Shown here piece after piece: positions 9,972 to 18,900 of a stretch of DNA of 22,260 bases (position 1 is its first letter; every line of letters starts with the position of its first letter). This DNA comes from Apostichopus californicus. Lineage: Eukaryota; Echinodermata; Holothuroidea; Aspidochirotida; Stichopodidae. The notes under the pieces are model-generated. The model did not search any database and had not been told where the DNA came from. It saw only the letters and a list, made by a program, of their open reading frames with translations. The DNA lies in NCBI GenBank assembly GCA_020650975.1, contig JAIPMN010005725.1:1-22260 (forward strand), in the 5' to 3' direction. The position numbers were made by a program, and so were the translations under genes.

Positions 9972-10546
9972 TGTGAATGATGTACAGTCAGTACTAGGCC
10001 TTCTCTGTTTCACATTAAAGAACACTCCCACTTTTCGACCTTCTAAATCATATATAAAAAAAACCAATGAATAATGTGACCAATGAAAAGAGTCATTCCA
10101 GGCATCTGCATATTATGCTAACTCAACATTGAACTCTATTGCACATTATATCTACAACTTGAAAAACACAAGTTGCATCATAAAAATTAAATGTCCATTT
10201 AAATGTGAGACTAGATAGCTATCAAATCACAGATTCTATGAGATCGAAAAGACAGACATTATGAGATCAAAACAACTTACAAATAATGTGATAGATTTAT
10301 CATCTGCAAAAGCTAGCTCTATCAAAGTGAAACTGGCTCTTTGAAACTTCACATTATTACAACTCCATGTAAAGGCCAACTTTCAATACAACTGCACACT
10401 GCTGTGACAAATGCCTTGTCAATATTCCCATCCCTATCAAACTTACCCACACTAGTATGCAAGTTATATCTGCAACCAAACAAACTTAAGTTGTATCACA
10501 AATTCAATCCAGCGAGTCAAGGTCTCAGGACTCAAAAAACTCACAC
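9972..10546. other. Spacer downstream of RUFY, no gene recognised
   Basis: No coding signal. The stretches at 10145-10190 and 10461-10506 look like diverged copies of each other (shared TTATATCT, CAAGTTG/TAAGTTG, ATCA), so an old duplication or decayed repeat is possible. It may include alternative RUFY 3' UTR. Confidence 0.4.
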
Positions 10547-10552
10547 TTTATT
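10547..10552 (-). terminator. Candidate RUFY polyadenylation signal AATAAA
   Basis: Minus-strand AATAAA is 166 nt past the RUFY stop codon and is followed at once by GTGTGAGTTTTTTG, a GU/U-rich stretch of the downstream-element type. It is the first AATAAA after the stop that I found, giving a short 3' UTR of about 180 nt. Confidence 0.5.
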
Positions 10553-10717
10553 TGGTAGACGACACAAGCTAAAAATTCAAAAATATAATTAAGTTTCCAT
10601 GAAATGGTTAAGCAGCGATGGACATTTCACCTAGCACACTAGCAGCTAGTAGTGCTTAAAAAGTGACCTAGAATCGAAGCGACGTTTATGCAATATGTTA
10701 CACAGTACACACAATAC

Positions 10718-10855
10718 TTAAGCGCTACTGTTACGAGAATTGAAGTCACTGAAGCAGATGTCGCAAACTCTGACTGGTTTGGCAGAGGATGGCAGGGGCA
10801 TGGTGTTCTCCGAGCACTGGTAGCAGAAGATACCACCGCAACTACGGCAATGATG
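10718..10855 (-). CDS. RUFY last coding exon h (second half of FYVE finger, stop)
   Basis: 138 nt of coding sequence including TAA at 10720-10718; acceptor TTATCTTTCAG, phase 0. It encodes [31 protein letters not shown] and [14 protein letters not shown]. With exon g it completes RRKHHCR and the remaining six Cys. LPLP-like and KPVRVCD are typical RUFY FYVE features. The tail after the finger is short, as in the family. The overlapping ORFs in the other frames (plus 10688-10942 and one minus frame) are shadows. Confidence 0.94.
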   Translation of the reverse strand, partial: HHCRSCGGIFCYQCSENTMPLPSSAKPVRVCDICFSDFNSRNSSA

Positions 10856-13800
10856 CTGAAAGATAAAGAGGACAAGATGGAGAGAGCCTCAGAAAGTAAA
10901 GGACTACAACAGGATACATACTGCAATATGTATTATGCCTGAGGCTCAGCAATTTACCATGCTGCTGTTAAAATATATGATGATGTAAAAGAATATACAA
11001 TCATGATGTAACTTTCTACGATCATGATGTTGAAATATAACTTGATGATAATGATGATGATGATGATGATGATGTAAAAATATACAATGGTTATGTATGC
11101 ATACATGATCATGATGTAACAATCTTCAATCATGATGTTAAAATATAAGATGGTGATGATGTAAGAATAAATGATCATGATATAAATCATGATATAAACG
11201 TCTAAAATGATGATGTACAAATCTACAATGATGATGTAAATATCTACAACGATGATGTAAAAATCTACAATCATGACGTTAAAATATAAGATAGTGATGA
11301 TGTATAGATAAACAATGATGATGTAAGAATATATGATCATGATATAAATCATGATATAAACGTCTACAATGATGATGCAAATCTACAATGATGATGTAAA
11401 AATCTACAATGATAATGTAAAATCTACATTGATGATTTTCAAATATAAGATGATGATGTAAAACTATACACTGATGATGTAAGAATATACGTTGATGATA
11501 TAAATATCTATGATGATGATGATGTTAAAATATGTAACGATGACGTTATTTTATACATCAATGAAGTCAGCATAAAGAAGCAGCTTTTGATACATTCACT
11601 TTTTCTGTACCAGCCTTGCATACCACGATTTGAGCCTCTTTGGTATTCCAGACATGGTCAGTGGTAGGACCAGGGTAGGGTGCCCGGGGGAATTTGAAAC
11701 CCAATAATGATGCTTGCAACCCCTGTTGCCCACCCCACCTTCCTCCCCCAATCGGCTCAGGTAATACAAAATTGTAGCGTCCCTCAACTTTGCCTGTGAT
11801 GAGCACATCATACAGCATGTTATGTATTTTGCACTTACAAAATTCTTGTTGGGGGGTGAGCGACCATCTTCTCTTGGGTCTTAATCTCACTTTTCAGCCC
11901 CCGTTTGCGAATAATAATGATCATAATAATTAACAGTTCTTATATAGCGCAACTTTAAATAAAGTCTCGCCGCGCTGTACTTAACCCTGGTCATTGGTAA
12001 CTTGTCACACCTACACACCAAAGTGTGCTTAAGTCAATCAATCTGTCCAGGGGCACCACAGCCACGTGTCCCCTGGGGGACTTCCCATAGGGTGCAGCCA
12101 CAAACCGGGGCACGCAACTATATTTACAAGTTACCTCGCAAGTCCCCATTTATACACCTGGGTGAAGAGAGGCAATGGAGATAAATTGCCTTGCCCGAGG
12201 ACACAACGCAATGATCTGGCCAGGGCACGAACCTGTAATCCTTAGATCACAAGTCCACTGCCTTAACCACTTGACCACAACGCCCTCCTATGATCCTTAC
12301 CTTTCGTCTGGCAACAGAGAATGCCTTCTTGCACTTTGTGCAATCCTTGACACGTTCATCGTCTGCCCAAACTCGAGTCTCAGCCTGCTGAACGGTCTCT
12401 CGCATTCCTTCCAGGCTAAGCACTTTGCTGGAAGATGAAAACATCAAAACACTCATTAGTCCCCTCTTATATCAATTCAACTTTCATCTTTGACCTCCTG
12501 GGAAGTCCACGTTGTGGGACTCTTCAATTGAAGAATAATCAGAGTAAAAAGCAATTATTTCATCAACATTTTCGAGCTGCTCATGCTGAGTCAATCTTCG
12601 TTCACTAAAGACAATACAATATAAGTAGTGTGTGTAAAATAAAATAACTTGTAAATAATGAACATTTTTCAACGGGAGGTTTTACATCATGCGGCGGGCA
12701 GGTCTAAAATTTCATTCAGACGGCCTAAAATTTTTATAACAGTTTACCAGACGCCGTTAGGATGTTGACATCCTTATAGAATCTCTTCTTTAAGAGACAT
12801 CTGTCTGCCTCTGAAGGAGACTGTTCTAGGATCAAGAAACTATTCATCTACTAAACTCACTCGCTGAGTTTTGATCCCATGTCGGCTAAGGTCTCTTCCT
12901 GCTCCTCACAAGTCTTCCTCAGTTGTCGGTGCTGGGCGGAGAGTTCTATAATCTCATTCTTCAGCTTCTCCATCTCTCTGACGTCGTCCTGTAACTTCTC
13001 CACCAGTTCTTTCTCCTTGTCGAGGTCCGCCCTTAGAGAGGCCTTCCACTCGCTCTCTATCTTCAGATCCGCTTGTAAGGCCGAACTGTTTTGAGAAGAA
13101 GGGCAGAGGAGAGAAGTACAAGAGACTTTCCATCTCGGTCTCATTATTATAATTTAGTGTCATGCAGACGTGTAGCGAGGAATTTGCCAAGGGAGGGGCA
13201 AAGCTTGTAGGCAAACTATCTAAGCCTAGCGCCACGATGAGTTTGCGCGAAGCATACAAGAAAATATTGGCCGAAAATGCCTCCCAGATCGCTGGAAATT
13301 GCACTTCCCAGGCCTTGTAAGTTGCATCTAAGCAGTTTCTATTTTGAAATTACTAGCGGTATGATAAACAAATACAAAAAATATTCTCCAGGCGGGGGGA
13401 AGGGCGTTTGCCCCCCTTACCTGACTAACCACGACCCGACTCAACTTGACTGTTGTTACATGGAAGATAATGGATGGTCAGGCAGTGTGAATGTGCTCAA
13501 GACTATCACTGTTTTGCCAGTTTTTAGGTCACGTCGGCTTCGGTCAGGAAAACTCAACATGTAACGTTTCCTACTGGCAGTTACTGCTGCAGTGGGTTCA
13601 CGACTGAAACTGCAGAGTCTGAACGAACCTAACCGATCGCGGGGAAATAATTGTGCAAGTGACCCTAATCGAGCACTGTCGGCCAACGGCGACCGGTCAT
13701 TGTGTGTGCTTATCAGTAGGTCAATGTGCTTGGGTCAGATCCTTATAACTATTCAAACAGGGTTAGGATGGTCCAGTTGAGATGGATTGCCTTCAGTCTG

Positions 13801-15899
13801 AGCAGTGGGCAACAGGCTTTACGTAGCAACCAGTGGGCAACGGGCTTTACGTATCAACCAGTGGGCAACAGGTTTTACGTATCAACCAGTGGGCAACAGG
13901 CTTTACGTAGCAACCAGTGGGCAACAGGTTTTACGTAGCAACCAGTGGGCAACATGCTTTACGTAGCAACCAGTGGGCAACAGGCTTTACGTAGCAACCA
14001 GTGGGCAACAGGCTTTACGTAGCAACCAGTGGGCAACAGGCTTTATGTAGCAACCAGTGGGCAACAGGCTTTACGTAGCAACCAGTGGGCAACAGGCTAT
14101 ACGTAGCAGCCAGTGGGCAACAGGCTTTACGTAGCAACAGGTGGGCAACAGGCTTTACGTAGCAACCAGTGGGCAACAGGCTTTGAGTAGCAACAAATGT
14201 GCAACAGGCTTTACGTAGCAACCAATGGGCAACAGGCTTTACGTAGCAACCAGCGTGGGACTCACATGTAAAGACACTCGACTGTTCAATCACATTATTG
14301 CACCATGTTACTACTGTGCTATGCTGTTAACTTTTGTGCATCCAGTAAAACTGAAAAGAAAGGGGTGATTTCCTAACTCCCCCTCTGACTGTCAAGTGAT
14401 TCCACCACTTTTAGTTAATTAACACTCATTAGTACTAATTATATCATATCATTAGTGTCATAGCTACTCAAGTCTGGTTAGGCCTAAGCACATATGACTT
14501 AAAAGCATTGTACGGTCACACAAAGTGTTCATTACTTATTGTGATGGAAAAGAAGTTCTCGGTGTAAAAATGATTGTACATAAAATCATTTACCTTCATG
14601 TAAAAGGGATAGGATTATACACAAACTATTTGCTGTTCATTTTGGATGTTATTTAGCCCATCAAACACAAATGTGGACTCATTTCAGAAATAAAAATGTT
14701 ATTCAAGATGGACAAACTGTAAAATCTCATGATTAGAATAATATCAATATCTTCTGTTTTGTTTTTGGATATCAGTTTATGAAAAAGAGCTTTCTTTTTC
14801 TAAGATGACACACCTGACATCACTCAGAAAAAAAACAAGCATGCACAAATATCAAAATTAATAACATGTACAAATAATAAAAACAGCAATATTAATTAAA
14901 ATGTCAAAGCTGCATTTTGCATTTTATTTTAATATTGTACAGTAGCTCTCTGACCAGTTTTTTGTAACATTTACACATTAATGCATGGATACTCCTCAAA
15001 TTAATGAAGGGGCCATACAGTATGCAGATATCACTAAATAAACTTCTCTTGAGCTATTAACCAATTTAATTCAATAACGAAAATTCTGTGTCCCACAAAT
15101 TCACTGTACTTTCTTTATTGGCAAAATCGTACAATGTTTTGCCTGAGGGCATCACTCGTGATGCAAATTTCTTTGGGCTAACATACAAATGGATCATGCC
15201 CCTTCTCGGAGCAAAATTTTATTCATTTTATCCCATATGCGTGTTGGCACAACATATGTGGCAAAAGCCAATGCAAAATGCAGCTTTGAAGAGAGAAAAG
15301 TAAGAATAAACGTAAAGACATGCAAACATAGAGGAAGGGTTTTCCCACCATTTTGAATCCTTGTCAGCCAAGGCTTGGCCGAGTTTTCTTGCTGTTTCTT
15401 CAGCAGCTACTTTGTCAGAGTTGCATCTTTTAAGTCTACAATAACCAACCAATCAGAGTTTAGAGGAGATTATCACATGGGACACCAGGCAGGCAATACA
15501 ACGTGGAAGGAGAGACAAGAAAATAAAAAATGAATAAGGATTGAAAAAAAAAAAAAAAATGGTGATCTGGATAGACATCAAATTTGTTCATGCTGTTTGA
15601 GACATAGAATAAAATATGAAGGATACATCACATTAAAAGAAGAAACACTGCAAATAATTTACATTAAGGAGTATATATATAGTGCTATGTAGTATTGTGT
15701 AAAGCTCCATTCCCTGCTACTCCAAGACTAGAAATAACTGGTGCCACTGATAGATTGGTAGTACCTAACCGCTTTAAATCTGTAGCAATATCCCCCTCCC
15801 CCTTCCGTTCAAAGAAATCGCAATGTAATAAATTACCAAGTGTTTGACTACAGAGCCTGAAAGTTCTCCATGCCTAGTGTCTGTCTGTCTATCTGTCTA

Positions 15900-15950
<51 letters not shown>

Positions 15951-18900
15951 TTCTATCTATCTATCTGTCTATCTGTCTGTCTGTCTGTCTGTCTATCTGT
16001 CTATCTATCTTTGTATCTATCTATCTATTGCTCTACAACAGAGCAAAACTCAGAGAGCTATATATCATCATGGTATCATTTACTATGACCATTTAAAAGA
16101 ACCATTTATTCTATAAGCATTTGGGTATGATTTTATGTATATATCATTATGTGTACAATCATATTAACGGTAGATGAAAATATGTGATATCATAATGAAT
16201 TGCCTCAGGTAAATGTAAATCATTGGTGCAGGTTACTAAAGGCAACCACTGTTTCCATTTTATAGGCTAGATGAAATAGGCGATATTGGTTGGACGAACT
16301 ATGTTTTGCTAGGTTTAGAAAATAAATTTGTCTTAGATCATAGTTGCGCCAATGATAATATTAAGTATCCAATTGTGATCGACACTAATATATGAACAAC
16401 ATTTTGCTTCACGATGACACATTAAAATACTGATTTTTTTTTGGGGGGGTGGGGGGGCGGTCAAGGGTGCCACACACAGCAATGGACATACAACAATATA
16501 ACAAAATGTGTATGACTTTAATATCAATTACATAAAGCAGTGTGAAATTCAAACTCATATCACGACTTGACAGGGATAACGAATGTCACATATTTTAATG
16601 TTATTCAAATATTATTTCGAATCTAGTTTTTACATGACCGCACATTGCATTTACTTTACAGAGCTATCTATCAGAACGTCTGCACACGATCCTAAATGTC
16701 GAGTAGATTCATTAGTCCAGATTCTTTCTACCGTTAATACGTGAAAACGTCTCTAAGCGCCCTAACTTCACAGCACGACTTTTATCTTCAGTGACACATA
16801 ACACTCGTTTTGAACGAGAGGCATGTGAGGTCTTTCTAATCAAGTATTGATGGGGCGAGAGTCCTCTCGTGATATCACGTACCACTCATCTCTCTTAAAC
16901 TGGGTTAGCTAATGTCGACAGCGAAACATACGATCTCTGAGATGAAACAGTGACAATAATTACTTTCACCGTGACTTTATATATTTGCACATCCACCATT
17001 ATTGGGAACAAATGGACAGAATAATTCTGCTAGATATAAACCGATCGAAGCTGCTGGAGATCCATATAACCTCCTACAGTATTTACACAAGGATTCGAAA
17101 TTCAGTTATTTTTATTATTATCTTGACAGTGTTAATAAAGAGCCATGATTTGGAAACTTGTTTAGCTGATTCAAGCAGCTGCTTACATTTTCTCCTCGTC
17201 AATATCTAAGGCAATTTAACCAAGTCTACAAAGTTTGACTAAAAATAAGATGAAGAAAAAAAATTCAGTTTGGTGCAGCAGAAGTCACCGACCCAACCTA
17301 GATTATTTGTTCACAGATATATTCTAATTAAGAAGTTATGAATAATTCTATTCATTGCTGATGATTTTGTCCCCCCCCCCACTGTAAATTTACTCACATT
17401 AATAAAATTACATGGGAAATCAGACAGTTTCCACATAAATTTAAAAATTTGCATTCTTGCAAATTGATTTTTTTTCAAGGTCATTGGTATATTATTTTTT
17501 ATAAGATTTTAAAGATGAATTTAGGCACAAAATAAATTTGGATTTGTTTGATAAAGCATTAAAACACTTTGCTATCAGTTCAGGTGGCATTTTTACAATG
17601 CTTTTTAAGTTGAGCATTGACCCTTTAAACAGCTGTAATTCATCAATTAATGCAAACTAGGTTATTTTAGGGTTTTGTTTTTCCAGCTCGGGTAACTTGA
17701 CCGTAGAAATGCTAAAGGCTTCAATGTAGGCTTGATGTTATACTGAACATGTAGATCAATGTAATAAAGCGCACAGTATTTAAATTGGTATGAACTCAAC
17801 AAACTATTCCTTGGAACACACAAATGTCATATCTTTGACTCCTTTTTAAAGACTGCTAAGACTGCATGCTTTATATCATATTCTGACATACACGTCAGTG
17901 TAAAAAAACGCACATAAATTAGTTCACCCGAGACGCACTGTTACAGACTACAGTTAAACATATCTTATCTACTGTATCCTGATGTATAGAATTTTTAAAG
18001 TGAGAAACGCACAATCTATTTTCCGCTCACCTATCCTCCAATTTATTGATGGTTTCTTCCATTTGGTTGGTCTTCTGTTCCAGCTTGGATACTAAATTAG
18101 TTTTATGTTCTATGGTCGAAGCTGTCGCCTGGGGAACACAGAGTAATTATGATAAATTGATTAAAATTCATAGTTATGACACCTTCCATATATATATAGA
18201 TGCTCTCAGCATTATATCAACACATTGCATATCACTTTGGACCAGCATGAAGATTATATCTGGACATTTTTCCCAGGTAAAAATACTAGAGGAGGCTGTT
18301 TTGTTGTTGAATATTTGAAAGTTGTATTCCCAATTTTTTTTCTTTTTCTTTAAGATTAAACAGCAAGATGGCTTTCATTTCTTTTATAGCAGCTTTGAGT
18401 TTAGCAGTTTTAACAAACAATTTTTTTACTCAAAAACAAACAAATAAAGCAAAAAAAACCCTACATTTTGTCACCAAAAGTAAAAGTTAATGAATGAATA
18501 AATAAATTCGATTTTGGTCCTCAGTATTTTCGACCCTAGATACTTTTTCTCTGTATTTATTGGAAGAAGCAAATTATGAAAAAAAAAATAATAATAATTT
18601 GTCTCCTTTGTGTTGATTTACATTCAAGAGGAACTTGCCTATCCATGCTAATAACCTAGATTTATTGCACATGGAATGTTACAACTGAATGGCAAGAAAA
18701 TATTTAGATGCTCGGACAAAGGTAAGACGCTGTCGAGGCTGCTCAGAGCAGTAGTGATTCTTCAACATTTTATGACACCAAACAGACATTGAAAGCTCAG
18801 TTATGCCATACAAAACTGAGAACACTAAATTTATTCCCTGCTTGTGGTTAATTTTCTTCTACATGCATGAGAAGGAAATTATTGATCCCTGTATCACAAT

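Larger units (their letters stand above)
10856..12300 (-). other. RUFY intron splitting the FYVE finger
   Basis: 1445-bp last intron. It holds the GATGATGTAAA satellite (10967-11563) and a SINE (11922-12289). Minus-strand ORFs at 11890-11567 have no FYVE-like or other recognisable motif and are treated as non-coding. Confidence 0.85.

Noticed and set aside
10639..10942. Two ORFs, one on each strand, over the last RUFY exon
   Set aside because: The third reading (minus, 10855-10718) carries an exact FYVE core with splice acceptor, so these are shadow frames.
10954..11352. 132-codon Ile/Tyr/Met-rich minus-strand ORF that looks like a membrane protein
   Set aside because: It is the translation of the GATGATGTAAA satellite; the hydrophobicity is compositional.
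11567..11890. 107-codon minus-strand ORF first considered as the missing FYVE half
   Set aside because: It has no HHCR or RVC motif. The true second half was found at 10855-10718.
11980..12456. ORFs on both strands across 12002-12456
   Set aside because: They are translations of the SINE, in part fused by read-through to the antisense or sense of RUFY exon g.
13456..13686. Arg/Ser-rich ORFs in a GC-richer intronic patch
   Set aside because: No motif or splice support, and overlapping ORFs occur on both strands, as expected from base composition.
13801..14253. Possible CRISPR-like array (28-bp repeats)
   Set aside because: Repeats are directly adjacent with no spacers, and the context is a eukaryotic intron. 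It is a minisatellite.
15844..16116. Cys/Leu/Ser/Val repeat proteins on the plus strand
   Set aside because: Produced by the TCTG/TATC microsatellite in two frames; no start context or splice support.
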